Positions 47,345 to 55,979 are shown, counted from the first letter of the stretch. The stretch is 64,000 nt of DNA from Rhizobium sp. Leaf371 (GCF_001424045.1 NZ_LMQB01000027.1:277685-341684); one strand, 5' to 3'. Notes: generated by a model from the letters alone, not told the origin. A program made the numbers and translations.

Positions 47345-47636
47345 TTCACTTTCCTTCCAGCACGCCGCGCGTCCCGTGCGGGACGCAACGAACCACTCAA
47401 ACCGCTCCGCAGACTGGCGCGCCGTTCAGCGTCAGTGCATTGCTTCCGGGAGTACGAACCGGCCGCGTCTTCACGCGGGCCGGCGGCAACTTCTCTCCCA
47501 CCGAAAACCGGATGCTAGGACGCGAGAACTCAACATAGCATTAACGGTTGATAGTAACGGCTTTGGTCTCGGGATAAAGACCCTTGAAAGTTACAATTGT
47601 GTCACAAATGCATCATTCGCGACACAAAAGCCATGA
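47345..47636. other. Intergenic region between clpP and clpX
   Basis: The region is 292 bases. The half nearest clpP is AT-rich and contains the inverted repeat TTGTGTC (47597-47603)/GACACAA (47621-47627), 17 bases apart, just downstream of the clpP stop. It may be a weak terminator or an operator in the clpX promoter region. There is no gene. Confidence 0.4.
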
Positions 47637-48269
47637 TCAACTTTCGACGGCCGACTCCATCGCTTCGCGCGAGGTGATGACCTTGTCGATCACGCCCCAG
47701 GCAAGCGCCTCGTCGGAGGTCATAAAGTGGTCACGATCGAGCGTCTGTTCAACCTCTTCGTAGGTCCGTCCGCAATGCTTGACGTAGACCTCGTTGAGAC
47801 GGCGCTTCATCTTCAGGATGTCGCGGGCATGACGCTCGATGTCGGAGGCCTGACCCTGGAAACCGCCGGAGGGCTGGTGCACCATGATGCGGGCGTTCGG
47901 CGTGGAGAAGCGCATGTCCTTGTGGCCGGCGGCCAGAAGCAGCGAGCCCATGGACGCGGCCTGGCCGATGCACAGCGTCGAGACGGCCGGCTTGATGAAC
48001 TGCATCGTGTCGTAGATGGCCATGCCGGCGGTCACGACGCCGCCCGGCGAGTTGATGTAGATCGCGATTTCCTTCTTCGGGTTTTCCGCCTCGAGGAAGA
48101 GAAGCTGGGCGCAGACCAGCGTCGCCATATGATCTTCCACAGGGCCGGTGAGGAAGATTATGCGCTCCTTCAGGAGGCGCGAAAAGATGTCGTAGGAGCG
48201 TTCGCCACGGTTGGTCTGCTCGACGACCATCGGCACGAGCGCCATAGCGGTATCAACGGGATTTGTCAT
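47637..48269 (-). CDS. clpP: ATP-dependent Clp protease proteolytic subunit ClpP
   Basis: This serine peptidase forms the tetradecameric chamber used by ClpX and ClpA. It has 210 residues. The catalytic triad is Ser106 in IGQAASMGS, His131 in MVHQPSGG and Asp180 in LDRDHFM, the same spacing as in E. coli. ATG 48269 ([18 protein letters not shown]) is the conserved start; the frame is open for 33 codons upstream without similarity. A CTTGAA element upstream suggests heat-shock control. Confidence 0.97.
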   Translation of the reverse strand: MTNPVDTAMALVPMVVEQTNRGERSYDIFSRLLKERIIFLTGPVEDHMATLVCAQLLFLEAENPKKEIAIYINSPGGVVTAGMAIYDTMQFIKPAVSTLCIGQAASMGSLLLAAGHKDMRFSTPNARIMVHQPSGGFQGQASDIERHARDILKMKRRLNEVYVKHCGRTYEEVEQTLDRDHFMTSDEALAWGVIDKVITSREAMESAVES

Positions 48270-48340
48270 GTCAGCCCTTCGTCTCATGAATGCGCGAACA
48301 CTTCGCGTATCGGAATCATTCGAATATCTCTGCCCCTTTA

Positions 48341-48369
48341 CATAGAGTGTCAGAGGTAGGCACTTCAAG
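48341..48369 (-). promoter_or_regulatory. Candidate heat-shock-type promoter of clpP
   Basis: On minus CTTGAA (48369-48364), the usual RpoH -35 core in rhizobia, is followed after 17 bases by TCTATG (48346-48341). The position, about 75 bases before the clpP ATG, is suitable. The -10 match is poor. Confidence 0.35.
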
Positions 48370-48418
48370 TCGGCTGCCGTCTATAACGTTAACGAGGGCC
48401 GCTTGCCCGAAGGTGGCG

Positions 48419-49975
48419 TCAGAGCTGCGATTCGATGGGGAGAAAGCCGATGATGGCGGCCGTCATCCGCCGCCAGAAACCGGCATCCGGCTCCCGTTCC
48501 AGCATCCGAGAGCAATGCTGCGTCTCGTCGTTCCAGCAGAGGCGGCCCTTCTCCAGCGACAGCCGGAAGCTCGTGCCCGGATGGGTCTCGAGCGCGAAGA
48601 TCGCGTCGACATCGGCGACGAGCGCCGGACAGGTGAAGAGCACGCCCATCTCGGTGTTGAGCGAGGCCGAACGCGGGTCGAAATTCATCGAGCCCACGAA
48701 GGCGCCCTTGCCGTCGATGGTGAAGGCCTTGGTGTGGAGGCTCGCGCCGCGCGATCCGAACAGCGAGATGCGCTGCGTCTCCGTCGCCTCCTGCACGGCC
48801 TTCAGCTCATAGAGCGTGACGCCGCCCGCCACCAGCTTGCGGCGATAATTGGCATAGGCGCCGTGCACGGCCGCGACGTCGGTCGCCGCCAGCGAATTGG
48901 TGAGGATCGCCACATCGACATCCCGCCCGACCAGTCCGCACAGCGCCTTCACGCCATCGGCACCGGGGATGAAATAGGGCGAGATGATCTTCACGCTCTG
49001 CCCGGCCGCGGTGATATGCGGCAGCAATTCCTGCATCAGCCAGTTCTGGCGCCGCTCCAGATGTGCCTTTTCCGGCGGATCGGCCTTGATGGTGATGTCG
49101 CCGGTAAACCGGAGGTCCCCGCTCCCGTGGAAAAGCCCCGGCTCGGCTGCCGCCTGCTCCACATGGCCGAGATAGTGCCGGCCGCCCTTGCCGCGCGCGA
49201 GTTTGGCAAGCTTGCGGCGCAGGCGCGGCAGGTAGTGGCGGTGCGGCGTGCGCAGCGAGCCGATCGGCAGCACCATGGAGCTGTTCCAGTAGTCGTCGAA
49301 AACGGCGCTCGCCTCGCAGGCGATCGGGCCCAGCATCCACATGTCGAGATCGCGGAAGTTCGCCTGCTCGGCCGCGTCGAAATAGGCATCGCCGATATTG
49401 CGACCGCCGGCGATGACGACGCGACCGTCGGCGATCCAGGTCTTGTTGTGCATGCGCCGCGTCGCGCGCAAAGGCCGCAGCATCATTTCGAGGCCCCGGC
49501 GGAAACGGTCGTTGCGCGCGCGGCTGGGGTTGAACAGCCGCACCTGAATGTTGTCATGCGCATCGAGCGCCAGGCAGAAGCGGTCGTGCAGCCCGGCATT
49601 GATGTCGTCCAGCAGCAGCCGCACCTGCACGCCGCGATCGGCCGCCGCCAGAATTTCAGCCGCCAGAAGCCGTCCCGTCAGGTCGCGCCGCCAGTAGTAG
49701 TATTGCAGGTCGAGACTGCGCCCGGCCTTGCGGGCGGAGACGGCGCGAACGGAAAACGCATCCAGATTGTCGCTGACCAGCGTGGCCGCACTCTGTCCGT
49801 CGCGGCCTGCCAGCAGGGGCACGCTTTCCCGATCGATCTCGGTCTGCCCCTCGACCGGCTGGATGGCCTTGGCCGGCTGCCCGTAGAGATGCCGGCCGAA
49901 GCGACCATAGACGTAGATGGTGCCGAGCGCTGCCAGCACCGCCAGGATCGCAAGGGAGATGATCAGCCATTTCAT
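48419..49975 (-). CDS. Phospholipase D-like protein (cardiolipin synthase type)
   Basis: This 518-residue membrane-anchored phosphatidyltransferase or phospholipase has an N-terminal TM segment (residues 2-23). Two HKD motifs are intact: HNKTWIADGRVVIAGG near residue 180, and HTKAFTIDGKGAFVGSMNFD near residue 420. Two HKD motifs and an N-terminal anchor are the plan of ClsC-type cardiolipin synthases, though the substrate cannot be read from sequence. An endonuclease/exonuclease/phosphatase gene precedes it on the same strand, a recurrent pairing in rhizobia by my recollection. Confidence 0.9.
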   Translation of the reverse strand: MKWLIISLAILAVLAALGTIYVYGRFGRHLYGQPAKAIQPVEGQTEIDRESVPLLAGRDGQSAATLVSDNLDAFSVRAVSARKAGRSLDLQYYYWRRDLTGRLLAAEILAAADRGVQVRLLLDDINAGLHDRFCLALDAHDNIQVRLFNPSRARNDRFRRGLEMMLRPLRATRRMHNKTWIADGRVVIAGGRNIGDAYFDAAEQANFRDLDMWMLGPIACEASAVFDDYWNSSMVLPIGSLRTPHRHYLPRLRRKLAKLARGKGGRHYLGHVEQAAAEPGLFHGSGDLRFTGDITIKADPPEKAHLERRQNWLMQELLPHITAAGQSVKIISPYFIPGADGVKALCGLVGRDVDVAILTNSLAATDVAAVHGAYANYRRKLVAGGVTLYELKAVQEATETQRISLFGSRGASLHTKAFTIDGKGAFVGSMNFDPRSASLNTEMGVLFTCPALVADVDAIFALETHPGTSFRLSLEKGRLCWNDETQHCSRMLEREPDAGFWRRMTAAIIGFLPIESQL

Positions 49976-50097
49976 GAAGCGGTCGAAGGCCTCCGGGTGG
50001 GTCGGTCAAGCGGATGCGGCAGCTTCACGATTGCCTGGAACATTTCCAGCCGAAGCGGGATCGCCTCGGCGTCGGACAATGCGGTAAAAACAAAGCT

Positions 50098-50142
50098 CTA
50101 GAGCATTTGCCTGTGAACCCGTGTTTACAGGAAATGCCCTAG
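50098..50142. repeat. Palindromic intergenic repeat of rhizobial type
   Basis: An imperfect 45-base palindrome begins CTAGAGCATTTGCCTGTG and ends TTTACAGGAAATGCCCTAG. Similar GAGCATTT/AAATGCTC palindromes are scattered between genes in Rhizobiaceae, as I remember them. It covers the stop codon of the upstream gene and could also act as its terminator. Confidence 0.55.
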
Positions 50143-51116
50143 CCCGCCCGCGCCCTCGGTCCCTGCGGATCGTCGGGACCGTCCGGGCTCGTGATGCCGG
50201 AGGGGCCGGACGGAATCGTCTCGCTGCGGGGTGCCGCCCCCTCGACGAGATCCTTCCGGGTGGCGAGCGCGGCCTTGAGGTCGATATGGGCTTTCAGCGG
50301 CAGGTGGTCGGACGCGACGCGCGAGAGGGTCGAATTGTGCACCTCCACATGCGTCACCAGCGTATGCGGGCTGCCCATCACCCGGTCAAGGGCGAGCAGC
50401 GGATAGCGCGAGGGAAAGCTCGGCACGGCCGAGATCGAGTGGTCGAAGACGGGCGACAGCAGCGACAGGGCGGAGCGCCGGCCGATCCGCCATTCGTTCA
50501 GGTCGCCGATCAGGAGCGTCGGCCGTTCCTCCGCCTCTTCGATCGCCGCGAGAATGGCGCGCGCCTGCTGGCTGCGCGAATGCCGCAGCAGGCCGAAATG
50601 CGCGGCGATAATGCGCAGCGGCCCGTGTTTCAGGTCGAGATCCACCACAAGAGCCCCGCGCGGCTCGACCCCCGGCAGCTTCAGCTGGTTGACCTTGGCC
50701 ACCGCCCCTTCGCGCACCAGCAGCAGATTTCCATGCCAGCCGTGGCCTTTGGGGGAGAAGGCCGCAATCGGCACCGACAGGAGATGACAATCCCGATGCA
50801 GCCGCTCCAGATCGAGCAGGCCCGCCCGCTCGCCGAAGCGCTGGTCGGCTTCCTGCAGCGCGATGATATCGGCGTCGATCTCGCAGATCACATCCATGAT
50901 GCGGCCGGGGTCGAAGCGCTTGTCGGTGCCCACGCATTTGTGGATGTTGTAGGACGCGACCACCGTATCGCCCCGCGCCCCATGCGCCGCCTCACGCCCC
51001 GGCAACGGCACCCGTCGCGCCCGCAGCGCCGCGAGCAACCCACCGGCCGTCTTGCCAGCCTTTAGGAACGGGCCAGCTTTCAGGAACGGAACGGGGTTGG
51101 CTCGTTTTTGCGACAT
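50139..51116 (-). CDS. Endonuclease/exonuclease/phosphatase family protein
   Basis: This 325-residue protein of the DNase I-like fold hydrolyses phosphodiesters or phosphomonoesters; the substrate is unknown. Motifs are ASYNIHKCVG near residue 53, IIALQEADQ (catalytic Glu), LLIGDLNEW (metal Asp/Asn) and SRVASDHLPL (catalytic His) near residue 280. The C-terminal 45 residues are a Pro/Gly/Ser-rich tail. ATG 51116 (MSQKRANPVPF) was chosen; upstream codons are unlike protein. It lies directly before the phospholipase D-like gene, so both may act on phospholipid- or nucleotide-derived phosphodiesters. Confidence 0.87.
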   Translation of the reverse strand: MSQKRANPVPFLKAGPFLKAGKTAGGLLAALRARRVPLPGREAAHGARGDTVVASYNIHKCVGTDKRFDPGRIMDVICEIDADIIALQEADQRFGERAGLLDLERLHRDCHLLSVPIAAFSPKGHGWHGNLLLVREGAVAKVNQLKLPGVEPRGALVVDLDLKHGPLRIIAAHFGLLRHSRSQQARAILAAIEEAEERPTLLIGDLNEWRIGRRSALSLLSPVFDHSISAVPSFPSRYPLLALDRVMGSPHTLVTHVEVHNSTLSRVASDHLPLKAHIDLKAALATRKDLVEGAAPRSETIPSGPSGITSPDGPDDPQGPRARAG

Positions 51117-51454
51117 GGCAGGACTGACCTTGGCTTTCGATGCGACGATCGGGAGTGTCGGAGCGTGGTGGAGGAGATAGCGAGCGGAGCGCGGCTGACA
51201 AGGCAGCCCGTGTCCGCGGCCCCGCATTCCGCAAGACCACCCGGATTATGCCCCACCGCGGCAAGAACGAGCGACGACCCGATCTTGACAAATCGGCGGC
51301 GCCGACCGTCTTCTGTGTGGCATCCACCGAAAGGCTGGAGGCGTGCCTGCGCGACTGCCCGGCCCCCTCGTCACCGTTCCCCGTCAGAGGCCGTCTCCCC
51401 GCCTCATCCACCGACCGGCGCGCACGCCCGGTCGTCGCCTATATTGGACATGCC
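51117..51454. other. Divergent intergenic region between the EEP gene and the P450 gene
   Basis: The region is 338 bases and carries divergent promoters by arrangement. The P450 frame stays open through much of it, but the extra N-terminus would be Arg/Ser/Pro-rich and unlike a P450. I see no clear operator or small gene. Confidence 0.4.
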
Positions 51455-52732
51455 ATGCCGACAGCCACACCGACTGCCCCACACATCGCCTCGTCTGCCG
51501 CGATCATCGATGCCGCCACCCGACGGGTGCGGCTCGACATCCGCGACCCCGCCTTCTACCGCGATCCCCTGCCGACCTATGCCGCGCTGCACGCCACCTG
51601 CCCCGCCTTTTTCTGGGAGGAGCCCGGACAATGGTTCTTCACCGGCTACGACCAGGTGAACGCGCTGCTGCGCGATCGTCGCTTCGGCCGCCAGATCCTG
51701 CATGTGGCGACGCGCGAGGAGCTGGGAATGCCCGATCCGAAGCCGCATCTCGCCGACTTCGACCGGCTGGAGCACCATTCGCTGCTGGAGCTGGAGCCGC
51801 CGGCGCACACCCGCCTGCGCACGCTCGTCAATCGTGCCTTCGTCTCGCGGCATGTGGAGACGCTGCGACCGGAGATCGCCGCGCTCTGCCACAGTCTCAT
51901 CGACGGGTTCGAGGCGGACGGTCGCGTCGAGCTTCTGAAGACCTATGCCGAGATCGTGCCGGTGACGGTCATCGCGCGCATGCTGGGCATTCCCGTCGAG
52001 ATCGCCCCGAGCCTGCTCGATTGGTCGCACCGCATGGTGAAAATGTACGTCTTCAATCCCTCCGTCGAGACGGAGCACGACGCCAACCGCGCCTCGGCGG
52101 AATTCGACGCCTATCTGCGCGGCATCGTCGCCTGGAAGCGCGACAATCCGGGCGACGACCTCCTGACCCACATGATCACGGCGGAAAAGGACGGCGAGCG
52201 GCTGAGCGAGGACGAACTGGTCTCAACCGCCGTTCTGCTGCTCAACGCCGGACACGAGGCGACCGTGCACCAGCTCGGCAACGCCGTCGCGACGATCCTT
52301 CAGACCGGCGCCGATCCGGCCATGCTCTTTGCCGACGACACGGCGACGGAGCGCACGGTGGAAGAATGCATGCGCTACGCCGCGCCGCTCCACATCTTCC
52401 AGCGCCATGCGCTGTCCGACATCGACCTCGAAGACGGCATATCGCTCAGGAAGGGCGACCGCATCGGCCTCATGCTGGCGGCCGCCAATGTCGATCCGCG
52501 CAAATTCACCGACCCCTCGACCTTCCGTCCCGACCGCAACGAAGGCCCGCACCTGTCCTTCGGCGCGGGCATCCACTTCTGCATCGGCGCCCCGCTCGCC
52601 CGGCTGGAACTCAGGCTCTCCCTGCCCATCCTGTTCGAACGCCTGCCGGGCCTGCGCCTCGCGGCCGAGCCGGCTTTCAAGGACAGCTATCACTTCCACG
52701 GCCTGGAGCGACTGGATCTGGCCTGGGGCTGA
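51455..52732 (+). CDS. Cytochrome P450
   Basis: This is a soluble bacterial class P450 of 425 residues. The heme-ligand loop FGAGIHFCIGAPLARLE places the cysteine near residue 376. The I-helix oxygen-binding motif reads LNAGHEATVH, where the usual acid-alcohol pair is E-A-T. The ExxR pair is in EECMRYAAP. ATG 51455 gives the normal length with MPTATPTAPHIASS leading into LDIRDPAFYRDPLP. No ferredoxin, reductase or regulator gene adjoins, so its electron donor is encoded elsewhere and its substrate cannot be guessed. Confidence 0.92.
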   Translation: MPTATPTAPHIASSAAIIDAATRRVRLDIRDPAFYRDPLPTYAALHATCPAFFWEEPGQWFFTGYDQVNALLRDRRFGRQILHVATREELGMPDPKPHLADFDRLEHHSLLELEPPAHTRLRTLVNRAFVSRHVETLRPEIAALCHSLIDGFEADGRVELLKTYAEIVPVTVIARMLGIPVEIAPSLLDWSHRMVKMYVFNPSVETEHDANRASAEFDAYLRGIVAWKRDNPGDDLLTHMITAEKDGERLSEDELVSTAVLLLNAGHEATVHQLGNAVATILQTGADPAMLFADDTATERTVEECMRYAAPLHIFQRHALSDIDLEDGISLRKGDRIGLMLAAANVDPRKFTDPSTFRPDRNEGPHLSFGAGIHFCIGAPLARLELRLSLPILFERLPGLRLAAEPAFKDSYHFHGLERLDLAWG

Positions 52733-52834
52733 GCGGCGGCACGGGAAGACGAGAGGCGGGCTTGCCGGGCATGCGTCCCCCGAAGATGCGTGAAGCCGTG
52801 CTCGGAGCTCGCTCAGACCTCGATCAGAGCTCGA

Positions 52835-53593
52835 TCAGACCTGAGCCAGGCCGCCATCGACGCTCAGTTCGATGCCGTTGATATAGCTGGCCTGCGGCGA
52901 TGCCAGAAACAGAACCGCGGCAGCGATCTCCGGCGGCTGGGCCATGCGGCCTGCCGGTGCCGCCGACGCCACATAGGCTTCGAACTCCTTCATCTGCTCG
53001 TCATCGATCTTCAGACCGTTCTGCATGATCGGTGTGACGGTCGCGCCGGGGCTGACCGCATTGACGCGAATCCCGCGTGCTTTGAGATCGGTGGCAAAAG
53101 AGCGCGCGAACGACCGGACCGCCGCCTTCGATGCATTGTAGACGCTGAGGTTCGCCATCCCTTTGTTTCCGACGATGGACGCGTTGAGAACGATGGCGCC
53201 CTTGTCGATCATCAGCGGCAACAGCGTCTGCACGGTGAAGAAAACGCCTTTGACGTTGATGTCGAACGTCTTCGCGAAGAAAGCCTCGTCCGTTTCCCCG
53301 AGAATATTGTTTTCGGCGATGCCGGCATTCGCGAAGAGAATATCGATACGGTCCTCGCGACGGTCGATCTCCGCCTTCAGTTTTTCGAGACCGTCGAGCG
53401 TTCCGGCATCCGAGACGACGCCGACCGCGCGGTCGCCGAGCACGGTCAAGGCCGCGTTCAGCGTCGTTGCCGTCCGCCCCGTCACATAGACCCGCTCAAC
53501 GCCCCCTTCGAGGAATGCCTCTGCCGTTGCGAGGCCGATCCCCGATGTACCGCCAGTGATCACAGCCACTTTTCCTGCAAAATTCGGGCTCAT
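52835..53593 (-). CDS. SDR family NAD(P)-dependent oxidoreductase
   Basis: This classical short-chain dehydrogenase/reductase has 252 residues. The nucleotide-binding motif TGGTSGIG is at residues 13-20, NAG is at 89-91, and the catalytic Ser139, Tyr152 and Lys156 lie in VLNASIVGNKG and VYNASKAAVR. It is divergently transcribed from an ArsR-type regulator with about 97 bases between the starts. This is a common layout for a quinone, aldehyde or xenobiotic reductase under its own repressor. The start follows the conserved MSPNFAGKVAVITGG. Confidence 0.92.
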   Translation of the reverse strand: MSPNFAGKVAVITGGTSGIGLATAEAFLEGGVERVYVTGRTATTLNAALTVLGDRAVGVVSDAGTLDGLEKLKAEIDRREDRIDILFANAGIAENNILGETDEAFFAKTFDINVKGVFFTVQTLLPLMIDKGAIVLNASIVGNKGMANLSVYNASKAAVRSFARSFATDLKARGIRVNAVSPGATVTPIMQNGLKIDDEQMKEFEAYVASAAPAGRMAQPPEIAAAVLFLASPQASYINGIELSVDGGLAQV

Positions 53594-53614
53594 TCAACTA
53601 TCCGATCCTAAATC

Positions 53615-53655
53615 CCGTAAAACCATATTACGGTATTTCGGTTTTATTGTAATAT
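53615..53655. promoter_or_regulatory. Candidate operator between the SDR and ArsR genes
   Basis: Two nested inverted repeats lie in the AT-rich divergent promoter region. CCGTAA/TTACGG (53615-53620/53628-53633, 7-base spacer) and ATATTAC/GTAATAT (53625-53631/53649-53655, 17-base spacer) share the TTAC core. They are likely binding sites of the adjacent ArsR-type regulator. Confidence 0.5.
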
Positions 53656-53690
53656 TGAAACAAGTCAAGCTTGATGGTAAGGGATGCTCC

Positions 53691-54008
53691 ATGGCTCAGT
53701 TTTTTCATCCCTCGACGGACGATATCACCTTGTCGGGCGTTCTCGCGGCTCTCGGAGAGCCTGCACGACTTCGCATCGTCCGCGCATTGGCGACATGTCC
53801 CGAAGGCCGCAATTGCGGAGAGGCTGCGCCCGATCTGCAGCTTCCCCGCTCCACGCTGTCCAACCATTTCCGGATTCTGAGAGAATCGGGACTGGTTCGC
53901 ATGCAGAAGAAGGGCGTGGAAAACATCAACGCCCTTCGCTTCGACGACATCGAACTGCGGTTTCCGGGGCTCTTGACCGGCATTCTGTCTTACGAGAACA
54001 CCGATTGA
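53691..54008 (+). CDS. ArsR family winged-helix regulator
   Basis: This 105-residue repressor has a helix-turn-helix in APDLQLPRSTLSNHFRILRESGLV and a wing ending NINALRFDDIE. The alpha-1 segment VLAALGEPARLRIVRAL is typical of the family. No CxC metal-site motif of the ArsR/SmtB type is present in alpha-3; two cysteines (about residues 36 and 41) flank a loop and could act in redox sensing. ATG 53691 is preceded by AAGGGATG. It most likely represses the divergent SDR gene. Confidence 0.88.
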   Translation: MAQFFHPSTDDITLSGVLAALGEPARLRIVRALATCPEGRNCGEAAPDLQLPRSTLSNHFRILRESGLVRMQKKGVENINALRFDDIELRFPGLLTGILSYENTD

Positions 54009-54024
54009 CCACGCCGCGGATGTC

Positions 54025-54369
54025 TCACACGCGGATCACGTAATCCTTGCGAGTCGTTTCAAGCACTTCCCAGCTTCCCTTGAAGCCGGGCCTGAGGACG
54101 AGGCTGTCGCCTGTTTTCAGGTCGAAGCGCTCGCCGTCATCGCCGGTGACGATGGAGTGGCCGGAGAGGATGTGGAAATATTCCCACTCCTCATAGACGA
54201 TCCGCCACTTGCCGGGCGTCGCCTCCCAGATGCCGGCATAGAGGCCGCCGGGGGCTTCCTCGACGTTCCAGGTGCGGAACTCCGGATTGCCGGAGATCAG
54301 GCGGTCCTCGGCGGGGGCGCCGATATCGGGCTGGATGCCGGTGATGTCGAAGCTGAGCGCACGGGTCAT
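54025..54369 (-). CDS. Cupin domain protein (DUF861/cupin_3 type)
   Basis: This 114-residue single cupin barrel has the core strands in GGLYAGIWEATPGKWRIVYEE, YFHILSGHSIVTGDDG and FDLKTGDSLVLRPGFKGSWEV, the cupin_3 pattern. The usual metal ligands are replaced: one histidine is seen in the first motif and none in the second, so a metal-dependent activity is doubtful. It begins 5 bases after the metY stop and is surely co-transcribed with it. The function is unknown; the position suggests a role linked to sulfur-amino-acid metabolism. Confidence 0.85.
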   Translation of the reverse strand: MTRALSFDITGIQPDIGAPAEDRLISGNPEFRTWNVEEAPGGLYAGIWEATPGKWRIVYEEWEYFHILSGHSIVTGDDGERFDLKTGDSLVLRPGFKGSWEVLETTRKDYVIRV

Positions 54370-54374
54370 CGGCG

Positions 54375-55655
54375 TCAGACCTTCGCCAGGGATTGATCGA
54401 GATCGGCGACGATGTCGGCCGCATCCTCGATGCCGATCGACAGGCGGACGACCTCCGGACCTGCCCCGGCCGCCACCAGCTGTTCGTCGTTCAACTGGCT
54501 GTGCGTCGTGGAGGCGGGGTGGATGACGAGCGAGCGCGTGTCGCCGATATTGGCGAGATGCGAGAGCATCGCGACGCCTTCCACGAAGGCCTTGCCTGCG
54601 GCATAGCCGCCCTTGAGGCCGAAGGTGAACACGGCGCCAGCCCCGCGCGGCGAATAGCGCTGTTGCAGCGCATGGTTCGCGTCGCTCTCGAGACCGGCAT
54701 AGTTGACCCAGGCGACCTTCTCGTGTCCGGCGAGAAAGCGCGCGACGACCAGCGCATTGTCGCAATGGCGCTGCATGCGCAGCGGCAGCGTCTCGATGCC
54801 GGTGAGCAGCATGAAGGCGTTGAAAGGCGAAATGGCCGGCCCGAGATCGCGCAGGCCCAGCACGCGGCATGCGATGGCAAAGGCGATATTGCCGAAGGTC
54901 GTGTGCAGCACCATGCCGTTGTAATCGGGGCGCGGCTCCGACAGCGCGGGATATTTGCCGGACGCCGACCAGTCGAACGTGCCGCCATCGACAAGGATGC
55001 CGCCCATCGAATTGCCATGGCCGCCCATGAACTTGGTCAGCGAATGCACCACGATATCGGCGCCGTGCTCGATCGGCCGCACGAGATAGGGCGTCGCCAT
55101 GGTGTTGTCGACGATCAGCGGCAGGCCGTTGCGATGGGCGATCTCGGCGATGGCCTCGATATCGACGAAGGTGCCGCCGGGATTGGCAAGGCTCTCGATG
55201 AAGATCGCCTTGGTGCGGCCGTCGATCTGCTCTTCGAAGCTTTCCGGCTTGGCCGTATCGGCCCAGCGGACCTGCCAGTCGAAGGATTTGAAAGCCTGCC
55301 CGAACTGGTTGATCGAACCGCCGTAAAGCCTGCGGGCGGCAATGAAATTGTCGCCCGGCGACATCAGCGCGTGAAACGCGATCAGCTGGGCCGCATGGCC
55401 GGAAGCGACCGCCAGCGCCGCCGTTCCGCCCTCGAGCGCGGCGACGCGCTCCTCCAGCACGGCCTGCGTCGGGTTCATGATGCGGGTGTAGATGTTGCCG
55501 AAGGACTGGAGCCCGAACAGCGAGGCGGCATGGTCGGCATCGTCGAAGACGAAGCTCGTCGTCTGATAGATCGGCGTCGCCCGCGCGCCCGTCGTCGGAT
55601 CCGGCTGCGCGCCGGCGTGTACGGCCAATGTGTTGAACCCCGGTGCATGCGTCAT
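54375..55655 (-). CDS. metY: O-acetylhomoserine sulfhydrylase (homocysteine synthase)
   Basis: This PLP enzyme of the Cys/Met metabolism family has 426 residues and makes homocysteine from O-acetylhomoserine and sulfide. The PLP lysine is Lys208 in HSLTKFMGGHG. YQTTSFVFDDADHAASLFGLQ near residue 30 and YTRIMNPTQAVLEERVAALEGG are the family signatures of the MetY branch. A GGAGG ribosome site lies 8 bases before the ATG. The 324-base leader contains hairpins, but I could not match it to a known SAM riboswitch. Confidence 0.95.
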   Translation of the reverse strand: MTHAPGFNTLAVHAGAQPDPTTGARATPIYQTTSFVFDDADHAASLFGLQSFGNIYTRIMNPTQAVLEERVAALEGGTAALAVASGHAAQLIAFHALMSPGDNFIAARRLYGGSINQFGQAFKSFDWQVRWADTAKPESFEEQIDGRTKAIFIESLANPGGTFVDIEAIAEIAHRNGLPLIVDNTMATPYLVRPIEHGADIVVHSLTKFMGGHGNSMGGILVDGGTFDWSASGKYPALSEPRPDYNGMVLHTTFGNIAFAIACRVLGLRDLGPAISPFNAFMLLTGIETLPLRMQRHCDNALVVARFLAGHEKVAWVNYAGLESDANHALQQRYSPRGAGAVFTFGLKGGYAAGKAFVEGVAMLSHLANIGDTRSLVIHPASTTHSQLNDEQLVAAGAGPEVVRLSIGIEDAADIVADLDQSLAKV

Positions 55656-55979
55656 GTCTCATCCTCCCTGTCGCAAGCGCCCCCTGGCGGCGCCCGATGT
55701 GGTGCGTCGTCTCGGCAGGACTGCGACCACGGTCGCATTCCCGGCCTTAACGTTCTTTCGCTCGGCACATTACCGAGAGCCAAGCGGGACAGGAAGAGGC
55801 AAACGGGCCGTCGACGGAGAGGCGCGGCGGCGCGTACATCGGTCACAGGTACATTAGGGCTTCATAGGCTAGCCAAAGCCGCATGAAGCCGAAGAGTGCG
55901 GACGACTTGGGGCTTTGCCCCACGAATTTGAAGTTGTGCCTGACGTAGTATACCACCTAACTTACGGAAGTGAGGAAAG
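55656..55979. other. Divergent intergenic region between metY and the HipA-like kinase gene
   Basis: The region is 324 bases. It contains the metY leader with a perfect inverted repeat TGCGACC-AC-GGTCGCA (55722-55737), and further right a drop in GC from about 55840 onward that marks the edge of the kinase cassette. No gene, repeat pair or attachment site is obvious. Confidence 0.45.
55722..55737 (-). promoter_or_regulatory. Palindrome in the metY leader
   Basis: TGCGACC and GGTCGCA are perfect complements separated by two bases, about 70 bases before the metY ATG. It suits a dimeric repressor site or an attenuation hairpin. Confidence 0.4.

Noticed and set aside
51140-51454. N-terminal extension of the cytochrome P450
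   Set aside because: The frame is open but the extra 105 residues are Arg/Ser/Pro-rich and unlike any P450 or signal sequence; ATG 51455 gives the normal length.
55656-55979. SAM-II riboswitch upstream of metY
   Set aside because: I looked for the SAM-II pseudoknot core and its conserved GCTAAA and ACGTTAAA-like elements in the right order and did not find them; only generic hairpins are present.
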